64,000 bases of DNA from Lachnospiraceae bacterium 28-4 (GTDB taxonomy: Bacteria; Bacillota; Clostridia; Lachnospirales; Lachnospiraceae). The stretch lies in assembly GCA_000403275.2 (NCBI GenBank), contig KE159599.1, positions 124,001-188,000 on the forward strand, given 5' to 3'. Of this stretch, positions 34,162 through 44,100 are shown piece after piece. Made by a program: the position numbers and the translations under genes. Below the pieces are notes generated by a model. That model saw only the letters and a list, made by a program, of their open reading frames with translations, ran no database searches and was not told where the DNA came from. Within the stretch, counting starts at the first letter, position 1. Every line of letters starts with the position of its first letter.

Positions 34162-36960
34162 ATGAAAAAAAGATGGAAAAAGGGCGGATGGATATTTTTA
34201 TTTTTACTGGGTATGACGGTCGTTTGCTCCTGTTCGTCCGGCCGGGATATTACGGATATAGAGGGCATGCGTGAGCAGGAATTGGTGCAGGACAGCGGAT
34301 TGGAAGAAAGCCGGGAGGAGCAGAGGCCGGCAGCAGAGACAGCGGAAACGGATCTATTGGAAGCCGGAGAGGTATTTTCCCCGGAGGAGCAGTCTGCAAA
34401 AAATAAATCTCTCTTTTTTGAGGAAGCCAAGAGGCAGAAAACAGGGATAAAACCGGCAGAGGAATTGTATGAACGACTTTTCAGCGATCAGATTTTTCAA
34501 AATGGCTATATGGCTCTTACCGGACTCCGGATCGATGATATTGACGGGAATGGGCAGCTGGATATGCTAGTTATGGTCATGGATGCGGAGAAAAAAGCCT
34601 TTTATGGTTCGGGGTGCCTCTGGATTTATATGAATGGGGATGAACCCTACTGTTTTAAAGAGGAAGACTGTTCTTTTTATGGCTGGTTTGACGTTTTTTG
34701 GGAAGATATCGACAATGACGAAAATGTGGAGATCGTGTTCAGCGCACAGGGAACGGGCTGCGGAGCGGTCGGCGATTCTTATAAAGCCGTTTTTAAATAC
34801 AGGGATCATGCCATCAAGCGGATGTCGCTTCCTTCTGATTTGGAAGAAGATTATGACTGCGGACTCCAGGTAGATCTGATCCAGGAGCCGGAAATCGACC
34901 GTTACAGCGCTTACTGCCCTTATTTTGACGAACAGATTTTTTTCCATGCGGAAAATATAGAGGGATATCCTCCATCCGACAAGGCAAGAATTACGGGAGC
35001 CAATGCACGGGGGTTTTTCAATCTATGCATCGCGGAATACGATGGAAAAAAGGTATTACAGGCTTCGGAATATCTGTACGGGGAAGGGGGAACCGTACAC
35101 AATGTGGCCATCGCACAATTTCTTATCACCTGGGAAAAAGACGGCACCCCAAAGGTAATTAAATGGTGGATCGAAGAAGATAAAACGAGATGGGCCAATA
35201 ACCACGGCTCCCGGATTTGCTATGCGGACGGCTATTATTATTATTCCAGCCAGCTAGACCATTATTATTTATATCGTGTCAGCGAGGACGGCGGCCAGCC
35301 CGAATGCCTGGCAAAAGTCCATGCCGGAAATATCTGCATCCAGGACGATGAAATTTATTTTATTAACCAGAGCGACGGCTATGGAACGATCTGCAAAATG
35401 AAAACAGACGGCAGCGGAATGGAAAAATTATGTGAGCAGGGAAACTCCTTACAGCTTAGCGCCGAATATATATATTTTTCCTCTATTTATGAGGCCGAAT
35501 ATGACAAATCAGGAAGGATAAAAGAAGAATCCCAGGAATCTGACAGCGCTTTGAAAATGCCGTACTTTTTATACCGGATGAAAAAAGACGGCTCGGAAAA
35601 AGAACTAATCGCCACGGATGTATGGCAGTATACACTGAGCCAGGGAGCCAAGTATGCCGGTTCCGTTTATTGCAGCAAATGGGTAAATAATAAAATCGTT
35701 ATCGTCAGAATGGATTTGAACGGGCGGAATGAAGAAGAAATCTGCCGTTTTGATACCAGCGGACGAATCACGGCCTATGAAAACAGCATATATTATACCG
35801 GGAATTTTTACGGAGAAAGGGAACAAGTCAGCCAATATCATCCAGGATATGGAAAAATCACCGTTTCTGCGGTTCCTGCATATACGGACTGCTGCTTTTA
35901 CAAGGGATATTTTTATGGTCTGAACGAAGAAATATGCGAGGACGGACGAAAAGTAACAATTTACCGCATGGATTACGGTGAAAATGAATATAAAGTTCTT
36001 TACGAAGATTCTTTTTCATGCCAATATCCGGAAGGCGGTTATGTATCGGATATTTATGCTTCCGAAAAAGGTATTTTTTTCCGCAAATTTGTTTCCCCAG
36101 AAAAAGGATGCCTCTGGTTTTCGCTGATTCAAAATGCCGAAACCGGCCAATGGACGGCAGACGAATGGGAAGATGCTGAAACAACGCCCGTCGCCCTGCC
36201 CGCGGAAAATATAGAATACGGGGAAATTAGAAGCGTCGTCTCTATGTTGGAAAGCACCGAAGGATATGAAGCTTATCTGACGGATTATCTGGAGTATGAA
36301 GATTTTTATATCACGGAGGAAAATGAGGAAAAATACAATCCATACCGGGTATGCCTTCCCCAATTTAATGACCGGATCCCCGGATATAAAAAAATCAACC
36401 GATATTTCCAGGAAGCTTACCAGACAGCGGTGGCAGAAAAGAAAGATTTTTTTGATATGCTGGAAGAAAACGGCCGTGAATGCGCGCAGAACCAGCCCGA
36501 ACCGGATCAGCCCGGATCAGATCAGTCCATATCGAACCGGCTTGATGCAAGTTGGTACCAATCGATCGGCTATAACTATATTTATATCGGGGAAAAATAT
36601 ATTACGGCAGGAATCTATGAAGAAGGTTACTTCGGCGGGATACGGAGCTGGATCACCCTTTGTCCGGTCACTTTCGATAAGCAGACCGGCGAAAGAGTCT
36701 CTCTGGAGGATATTCTCGGTATGCCTCTTCAGGAAGCCGTTGCCAATCTGACCGGTTCTGTTTACAAGTATATGGAAGGCATCGGGAGGGGAACATTCTT
36801 TTTGAAAGAAGATGATATTCTGACGAAAAACTATAACCCGGAACAATTTGTCCTGTTTCCGGAGGGAATCGGCATTTATTATGAGCAATACGCTATCGAT
36901 TGCGGCGCTGCGGGGGATTATATCTTTGTGATTCCTTCTGCCCCGCCCCCTGAAAAATGA
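34162..36960 (+). CDS. Large lipoprotein: DUF5050-like propeller plus DUF3298/RsiV-like C-terminal domain
   Basis: 932 residues. Lipoprotein signal with lipobox VVCSC (Cys about residue 24), an acidic linker, a beta-rich domain with EF-hand-like DIDGNGQLD and DIDNDENVE loops (about 110-200), then repeated tyrosine-rich blades (YYYSSQLDHYYLYRVSEDGG, KMKTDGSGMEKLC) typical of DUF5050 propellers at about 340-620. The C-terminus (about 770-925) matches DUF3298/RsiV (GEKYITAGIYEEGYFGG, LEDILG, FVLFPEGIGIYYEQYAI). Anchored outside the cell; likely a sensor or envelope protein. Possibly controlled by the 11-bp repeat array upstream. Confidence 0.82.
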   Translation: MKKRWKKGGWIFLFLLGMTVVCSCSSGRDITDIEGMREQELVQDSGLEESREEQRPAAETAETDLLEAGEVFSPEEQSAKNKSLFFEEAKRQKTGIKPAEELYERLFSDQIFQNGYMALTGLRIDDIDGNGQLDMLVMVMDAEKKAFYGSGCLWIYMNGDEPYCFKEEDCSFYGWFDVFWEDIDNDENVEIVFSAQGTGCGAVGDSYKAVFKYRDHAIKRMSLPSDLEEDYDCGLQVDLIQEPEIDRYSAYCPYFDEQIFFHAENIEGYPPSDKARITGANARGFFNLCIAEYDGKKVLQASEYLYGEGGTVHNVAIAQFLITWEKDGTPKVIKWWIEEDKTRWANNHGSRICYADGYYYYSSQLDHYYLYRVSEDGGQPECLAKVHAGNICIQDDEIYFINQSDGYGTICKMKTDGSGMEKLCEQGNSLQLSAEYIYFSSIYEAEYDKSGRIKEESQESDSALKMPYFLYRMKKDGSEKELIATDVWQYTLSQGAKYAGSVYCSKWVNNKIVIVRMDLNGRNEEEICRFDTSGRITAYENSIYYTGNFYGEREQVSQYHPGYGKITVSAVPAYTDCCFYKGYFYGLNEEICEDGRKVTIYRMDYGENEYKVLYEDSFSCQYPEGGYVSDIYASEKGIFFRKFVSPEKGCLWFSLIQNAETGQWTADEWEDAETTPVALPAENIEYGEIRSVVSMLESTEGYEAYLTDYLEYEDFYITEENEEKYNPYRVCLPQFNDRIPGYKKINRYFQEAYQTAVAEKKDFFDMLEENGRECAQNQPEPDQPGSDQSISNRLDASWYQSIGYNYIYIGEKYITAGIYEEGYFGGIRSWITLCPVTFDKQTGERVSLEDILGMPLQEAVANLTGSVYKYMEGIGRGTFFLKEDDILTKNYNPEQFVLFPEGIGIYYEQYAIDCGAAGDYIFVIPSAPPPEK

Positions 36961-36985
36961 AAATCAGAAAATCAAAAAAATAGCA

Positions 36986-37014
36986 TTGACTTTTTTGCAT
37001 TAAAATGTTATTAT
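36986..37014 (+). promoter_or_regulatory. Promoter of tRNA-Leu
   Basis: -35 TTGACT (36986-36991) and -10 TATTAT (37009-37014), spacing 17, about 40 bp upstream of the tRNA. Confidence 0.75.
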
Positions 37015-37053
37015 GTTATTCGCGACATGGAAATTACATAATCCCGTGTTCCT

Positions 37054-37137
37054 GCGGAAGTGTCGGAACTGGCAGACGAGCAAGACTAAGGATCTTGTGA
37101 TGGTTACATCGTGTGGGTTCAAGTCCCATCTTCCGCA
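37054..37137 (+). tRNA. tRNA-Leu, anticodon AAG
   Basis: Acceptor stem GCGGAAG / CTTCCGC is perfect. D arm includes GAACTGGCAGA. The anticodon stem-loop is CAAGA-CTAAGGA-TCTTG, giving anticodon AAG after U33. It has a long variable arm (GATG-GTTA-CATC) as in class II tRNAs, and a T arm GTGGG-TTCAAGT-CCCAT. Discriminator A73 is present and CCA is not encoded. A34 would need deamination to inosine to read CUC. The adjacent integrase remnant suggests this tRNA served as an integration site. Confidence 0.93.
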
Positions 37138-37145
37138 TCCTTGTT

Positions 37146-37188
37146 AGAGGGCTGAAAGCGTTGATTTTTCAAAGTTTTCGGCTCTTTT
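37146..37188 (+). terminator. Terminator after tRNA-Leu
   Basis: Imperfect stem GAGGGCTGAAA / TTTTCGGCTC followed by TTTTT. Confidence 0.6.
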
Positions 37189-37259
37189 TAATTTCCTGAA
37201 TGGAATGATGTTTCGGTCACTTTGGTCACTTTTTGCATCATTTTGTGGGTCTAAGGCAC

Positions 37260-37631
37260 TCAGCACCTTGTTATCTGGGTGTCCACGGCATCCGGCGTAA
37301 GGCATCTGCTATTCCTCACAAATAGGAAATCTTCATACTTATGGCCATATTCCTCATTGACCGCCTCAATCCTTTTGATAATCCCCTTCGCCTTTCCAGT
37401 CAAAGACAGCCACCTGTCACTATCTTCAGGCTTTGTATAGTGATATTGTCAACCAATATTGACAATATCATTCTCAGGTTCATAAAACCTTGTCCAGTCT
37501 GCCATCATCCGTTTAACCGTGCCGCTATTGACCTCATTTGCCTTATGCTTCATGAACTCATAGAACATGCTTTTTATCGAAAAATCCTTTTTCTCCAAAT
37601 GTTCATTTTGCATAGATACATAAGCTTCCAC
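37260..37631 (-). pseudogene. Collapsed tyrosine recombinase (phage/ICE integrase)
   Basis: Two in-frame pieces joined at a TGA. The N-terminal piece (37449-37631) has the core-binding pattern MFYEFMKHKANEVNSGTVKR and ADWTRFYEPEND. After the stop the same frame continues HYTKPEDSDRWLSLTGKAKG...IKRIEAVNEEYGHKYEDFLF, ending in LTPDAVDTQITRC at 37260, which resembles the middle/late catalytic domain. Most of the catalytic core, including the R-H-x-x-R region and the Tyr, is missing. It sits 125 bp from tRNA-Leu, the expected place for an integrase. Confidence 0.65.
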
Positions 37632-37638
37632 TTCAATT

Positions 37639-37917
37639 TCACTTCACCCCGCATATGTGCATATCCTCTAATCTCCCACACGGAACCTTCACCCATACAT
37701 ACTGCCCGATTTTTAAAACAACATTTGGTATGGAACATTTAAGTTTCCGCTCCACGCCGCCATTATCCATAACAGTGTATGTAGAGTCCTTGTTTATGGT
37801 TTTTACTACAGATGAAAAAGTTCTGTCATATTTATGTTCGTGGGTTTTGATTAGTGAAGTAATTTCTTTTACGAGTATTTTTACTGCTTCAATATCTTTG
37901 TTTAATATATTGTCCAT
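37639..37917 (-). CDS. Small phage structural-type protein downstream of the tape measure
   Basis: 92 residues from ATG at 37917 (AAGAGG upstream; the longer frame to 37983 is not needed). C-terminal half RTFSSVVKTINKDSTYTVMDN...VKIGQYVWVKVPCGRLEDMHICGV looks like a small beta-barrel often encoded after tape-measure genes in clostridial prophages. The N-terminal half is a helix. Role unknown, perhaps a baseplate accessory. Confidence 0.6.
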   Translation of the reverse strand: MDNILNKDIEAVKILVKEITSLIKTHEHKYDRTFSSVVKTINKDSTYTVMDNGGVERKLKCSIPNVVLKIGQYVWVKVPCGRLEDMHICGVK

Positions 37918-37952
37918 TGATTTTCCTCTTATTATACATATTTTGTCAATTA

Positions 37953-38162
37953 CTATTTTTTTAAATGATTTTCTAAAATACACTGTCCACCAGAAAACTT
38001 TAACTCATCCCATCCAAGTTCAACAGCTTTAACCTTAAACCAATCCTGAACTTTTGGTATAACTTTTTGCATATTTTCTTCATTTGGATGCGATTGATTA
38101 TAAATACCTAATACTTTTTTATTATTTACGACAATACATGGGGCATTGTTTACCGCACCCAT
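37953..38162 (-). CDS. Hypothetical protein following the tape measure
   Basis: 69 residues from ATG at 38162, with no ribosome site. The frame is open further upstream and reads plausibly into the tape-measure gene (SAYAQHAPSGNAQNVIYTAL), so the real start may be a non-ATG codon there, or the gene is a fragment fused by deletion. No recognised domain; it overlaps the next gene's untranslated start region. Confidence 0.45.
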   Translation of the reverse strand: MGAVNNAPCIVVNNKKVLGIYNQSHPNEENMQKVIPKVQDWFKVKAVELGWDELKFSGGQCILENHLKK

Positions 38163-38182
38163 ATTACAGAGTGCGGTATAAA

Positions 38183-41100
38183 TTACATTTTGTGCATTTC
38201 CTGAAGGAGCATGTTGGGCATACGCAGAACTATTTCTTTGGAAAGAGAATTCACGTTCTGTACCTCTTGCAGATTAATATCGCCGATATTAACATGAATA
38301 TTCCTGTTCATATAGCTGTTGTTATTATTGATTGTCTCAGCAATCCGATCCATGGATTCAGTGGCCTGGAACATGGCATTTGCCGGCATAAGGAGCGCGT
38401 CCCTGTTGTTCTTGAAAAACTCGTCGAATTTCTTCACCATCCAGTATTCCTTGTCGCCTGGGTTCAGCGGCCTTAATTCCGTTCCGTCAGCAAGAATTAC
38501 CGTTCCCTCATCATATGCATTGCCAAGCTCCTCGCCTTTGTTGTCCATGATGCGCTTCGTCTGCTCTTCATTGAAGATCACGGTGCCTTTCGGCAGATCA
38601 CTCATAACCGGCTCCGTAGTTAGTTCTGTTCTTCCATCTGGATATACTGTTAATTCAGTCTGTCCATATTCGGAACGTAATGCATTCTTCTCGTTATGCG
38701 GAAGTCCTTTGTATTCTGTTCCTTTTGCATATGCGTTTCCAACCGTGCCTTCTGCATGAGACGGTATAGTATTCCCAGATACGGAACCACCGACAGAATG
38801 AAGGGAAGAGGATGCTGTTTTTGCCAGTGCATTTAATGCGCTCGCGGCAGCTTCACATTTCTCCTGTATGATCCTCGCCATTTCTGATACGAGTTCAATA
38901 ATTTTATTACATATCGTCTGGATGGAGTTGTCGCCGTCCGTTGCAAAGTCGTTGAATGCCTTTAACCACGGATCTTCCAGCTTTGCGTCAACTTCGTCCC
39001 CGCCAGTCTGCATGATATCTATAATGCTTCCCGTCTTCCCGCCGGATGCGGAACCGCTGTCGGTGCTTCCGGCTTCCTGTTTTCCCCTGCCTTCCTTATC
39101 CTCACTGTCGCCGACTCCTACGCCGATGATTTCCGCAAGGCGTGTCCGCAGGTTCTCCCATGCAGGGATATATTCCTCATTAATGACATCGATCTGCCCC
39201 CTAAAGTAACTATTCCCTAAATCCAATGCCGTCTTTAGCTTGCCCATCTGCTCGTCAATGGATGCCACTGCTTCTGAAATGGCAGATGCAAGCCCCAGAA
39301 AGCCGGTTCCCGCTGTTCCTTCCATCCCCTCCCCGCCAGGCATTGCGGCACCGTCCGTGCTGGGCGCGGATGCAGAGCCGATGATGGAAGAGAAGTCGAT
39401 GTTTTTGAATTCACCGCATTTCGAGGCGATTTCACCGAATGCCTGTGCAATGTCCCTTAGCTTCTGTGCATAGCCTTCATCACTGATTTCAGGGAATGTT
39501 ATGCTGTTTAACAATGCAATGAGTTCGCCGACCAGGGTTTTTAGACTCTCAAGTTCTGTATTCAGAGGAGCTATGCTTTGGGACATATTGCTGACGCTTT
39601 CCTGTATATTGCCTACAGCAGTGGATGCTTCTCCCGCACTTGTAGAAAGAGTGCGGGCGGATTCGCCGATACCGTCAACGCTTTCTTCCAGCCCTTCCAG
39701 AGTCACTGATCCAAGGTCATCAAATGCGCTCTTTGTTGCATCAAGGTAGCTGATGGATTCCGTGCTGATGCCGGACAGCCTGGACAGCTGTTCCAGTACG
39801 CCGTCATTTCCACGGCTCATGTCCGCAAGGATGCCGGTATAGGCGGTCTTTAGTTTTTCAAATTCTTCCTGCGAGCCGTTTAACAGGGCGTCCATGTTTA
39901 TGCCGAGTTCGGAGAGGCTTGCTTCCATCTGTGCGTTCTCAAGGAGGTCTGTCAATGCCTCGAATTGGGACCTGTAATCCTCCAGGCCTTTTACCATGGT
40001 GTCGTAATGCTTTTCCGTCTGGGCAATCAGCTGGTCATAATATTGATTGACCTGTTCCGCCTCTTTGTCCAGCAGGTCGATCCGTTCCTGGAGGATGTCT
40101 TTTTCTTCTTCCAGCAGGCCGATTTCTTTTTCGATTTTGGAGATGTCAATTTCCAGTTTTGCGTCTTCCACTTCCTGTTTGGCATCCCGGATTCCTGAAG
40201 TATCGGCTTCGTATACCATCTGGCCGTCCTTATAGACGAAGGAGGTTTTCTGGTTCTGCATGCGCTGGAGTTCATATTCCGCTTTCTGTAAATCGATAGC
40301 CTGTTTTCGTTCCCCGTTGGCGTCCTGCATGGCCTTGATTTCTTTTTCCTTGGCGTTTATCTGTTCCTCGATGCTTTCTATTTCGTATTCATACTGTTCC
40401 TTTTGAGCCTCTATCGCTTCCAGGCGTGCATCGCGTTCCGCCTCCAGAGCGGATACGGCGGCATCTTTTTGGCTGTTGACTGCGTCTATGCGCTTGTCGA
40501 TCTGCTTTGTGATGTAGCTGAAAGCGGATTCATAGAGGGATTTCATGCCTTCCAGGTATTGATGCTCGTATTTCTCGTATTCTTTTAAATATTTCTCTTT
40601 ATCTCGGAAATATTTTAGGTAGAGTCTGCGGAGTGCATCCAGGTATTGTTTTTCCGTGATTTTCCCGCGGTCTTTCAGGTCATCAAGGTTTTTTAGTTCC
40701 TTCTCGAATGCTTCGAGATATGCGTCTGCTGCTTCCTTGCCCGCGCTCCCTGCGGATTTGGAACCGCCGCCTATATTTCCGAAACCAACTTGTACATTAT
40801 TTACAGCATTGTTTACTTCGTCTACAAGCATCTGGTAATCGCTGTCCGTAAATGACGTATGTGCTTTTGCATTCTGGTCTTCCATATGTGCGATTTTTGC
40901 AGCGATTGCAGTCTGCCCGTATGCGGTCGCAAGTTCCTTCAGCTTTTCTATCTTCCCGCTTACGTCAAGCCCCTGTGCGTTGAACACCTGTTCTGCGGCA
41001 ACTAATTGGAAAAGATAAGTTTTTGCAACTTCAGAAGCCCCTGCCTGGTTAAGGAATGCAGCTGCATCATGTGCCGTCACATCGGCAAGTTCTTTGCCTG

Positions 41101-44100
41101 TTTCCGCAAGTAGTTGTTCCTGCAATGCAAGCCCTTCTATTTTCGCGTTGAATGTTTCATATGCCACCTCATTTGCATTGGCAACGCCCATGGACTCTAA
41201 CATGGATGCGACAAGCTGTACGGTGCTTTCATCCATGGAATCCATAACATCCGTGCTGTTAAGGACGGATGTTGCAAGGGAATCAAATGCCTTTTGAACT
41301 TCCCATGATTTTGAGGAAGAGTCAGTAAGTACCCTTACAAGGTTATCAAAAGAAGAGTAATCTATGCTGATGTTCGCGCCTTCCAGTTCGTTTAGTTCGT
41401 CCAATTTGGATTTGATGGAATCTAGCATGGACAGATCTACGTTTTCAAGCGTGAACCCGCCATCCGTGAAGATATCCTGGTATGCGGATTTCAGGGAATC
41501 GAAGGTGGGCTTGAGCTGGGTGTTTAGCTGGTCGATTGTCTGAGCGATGGAAACGGCAGCGGCATGTCCATTTTCCTGCTGAGAACCTTGAACTTCTCCC
41601 TGTACATATCCCAAACGGACTAATGCATCAATCAGTTCATCCACATTCACCTTATACCCGGCGGCAGCTTCTTTCAGTTTGTCAAACGAACTATTTTCAC
41701 CTTCATTCCCATCTAATGCTTGTAAATCTATGTTGTCAAGCCCTTCCAGATCATTAGCTAGTTTCTGAAGCCCACTGTCTGTTTTCAATGCTTCATTAAA
41801 TTTAAGCAGTCTCATGTCAGCCTGTCCAAACACATCGTCAAACAGTACAGAATATTTTCCCCATTCTTCTTCATTGCCTTGTATGGAATCTTTTATTGCA
41901 TCCAGATTTTCTTTTGCTTTTGCAACATTCTGGTCATCATACGGGTTTTCAGATTTTAATACAGCCTCATTATATGCTTCTACTGCTTTTAATGCTTCGC
42001 CGTATGCTTTAGACTTATCATCATCCGAAACGATTTCAGCAACTAAAGCATTTTTATATGTATCACCATAATTTTCAATCGTTTCTTTTGCTTTGTTCAA
42101 AGAATCCGATGACATATCAAGCACATCATCAAACATATGCTCATCGCCAAGTTCTTTTGCTTTATTACGCAGATCATTCTCAAAAGCATTGATAGTATCA
42201 TATGCGGATTGTGCATCTGCTTTCAGATGTATAGAGAACTGTGCATAACTGCCATCCCCGAGTTCATCCAGCAGTGTAATGCCCTGTTCCCTATACTTTT
42301 CCGCAGTCTCCTTTAATACCGCCCCTTTGTCTGTATATGCAGACATACCAGTCAGGCTTAGATTATAATGACGGCCTTTTGTCATTTCCTTTTCAGCCTT
42401 GTCAATTCCCTTTTTATTTTCATTGCGGAATTTTTGTGCTGTTTCCTTGTTTAAGGCTTTGATTGCTTCTGTCTGATCTTTATACGCATCTGTTACAAGG
42501 TTGATTGCACCATATTCATCGGCGAATCTATCATTTAATTCTGCCTGTAATTCCAGTAATTGCTTCTTTACATTGTACGTTTCTTCTTCATTTCCTTTCG
42601 CCGCGATAAGGGATTTTTGCAGTTCTTCATATCTGGAAGCGTAATCCTCAATGGAAGATGCTGATTCTTTATATGCGTTTGCGGCCTCCTGGACGGACTG
42701 TACCAATTCCTCATTATTCTGTTTAATTCCATTAATAATAGAAGAACCTATACTCCATGCAGTAGATATAGCCGCAAATACAATACTTGCCTTTTGAAAT
42801 GCAGACATTGCAGCCCATGTTGCCTTAACAGAAGCGGTAAGTCCTGTGAATGCACCTTTTAGTGTGTTTGCAGAAGTCGCATTTGCTGTGTTTGCCGCTG
42901 TATTTGCATTTGTGGCAGTTGTCAAGCCCATTTTTTCAAGTTTAGATAATGCTTCCTCTTTTGTTAAATTATGTTTTCCAAGAATTGCCAATTTTTCTAT
43001 TTCATTTAGTTCCTTCTGAGATAATAACAGTTTCAGATTCTTTTCTGTAAGAGATTTTGTCGCTTCTCCAATATCATCTAATGCACTCTTTCTTAAAACT
43101 TTATCTAACGGCAAATTCCTGATCTGCTGTAAAGCCTTGCCCAATGTATTCATCTGTGTAACAGTTCCAGCAATAGCGCCACCAACAGCAGAAATGCCCT
43201 GGCCAATTTTTAAAGCCACAATTGCTATCAGGCTATGTTTTAATAAGTCTGTCTTATTAACAAGGTCAAGTACAGCCGTTCCTAAATCAGCTGCATGGGA
43301 AATCATATCCCCATTTACAAATGTTGAATATGTCTCAACCAACTTAGCCTGGAATTGCTGGATATGCGCTTCAGTGCTTTCCAAATATGAATCATACTCT
43401 TTTTGTGCCGATCCTGCTGCATTAAGGCTGTTTTGTAGAATTTCTTCCGCTTCTGACATATTATTTAAAGTCGCACTGATTGCCGATGCACGGTTCTTTC
43501 CAGCTATCAGCTCCAAAAGTGCGCTTGCATTTGTATCCGACATATCCTTGTATACTTTGGATATATCAAGGAAAATATCATAAATACTGCGGAATGTTTC
43601 TCCGTCTGCTTCTAAAATAGAAACCCCATCAGTTCCATTGATATTAGTCAGCCCTTTAATCTTCTCTTCAAGTTTTGACGCAGAAGTATAAACGCCCTCC
43701 GTTTCTTCCCCCATGGTTTCTAATTCAGTCGAACACCCACGAATACGAAGCGCAGCGGTACGGAGCCCTAATGACAGGTTGTCCGCATCCTGGAATTGGC
43801 GGTTTCCTGCACTGAGCAATGCTATAAACTCATCGACACTTGTATTGCTATCCGCAAATACAGAACCTACTTTTTGTACGCCCTGGGCAATTTCAGCAGT
43901 TGTAATACTTGCTGTATTTCCAATTTCATTATATTTATCAATCAATGCCTGGGCTTTATCTACAACATCCGTATAGCCGTCTACAGCATCATAAGCCTGT
44001 ACGCCAGAAATAATTGCCTTTGCAGAATCAGATGCGCTCATATCGCCTACATTGCTTAGTATCGTTGATTTTTCAGTCAGCGCATCACTTGTGGATAAAT

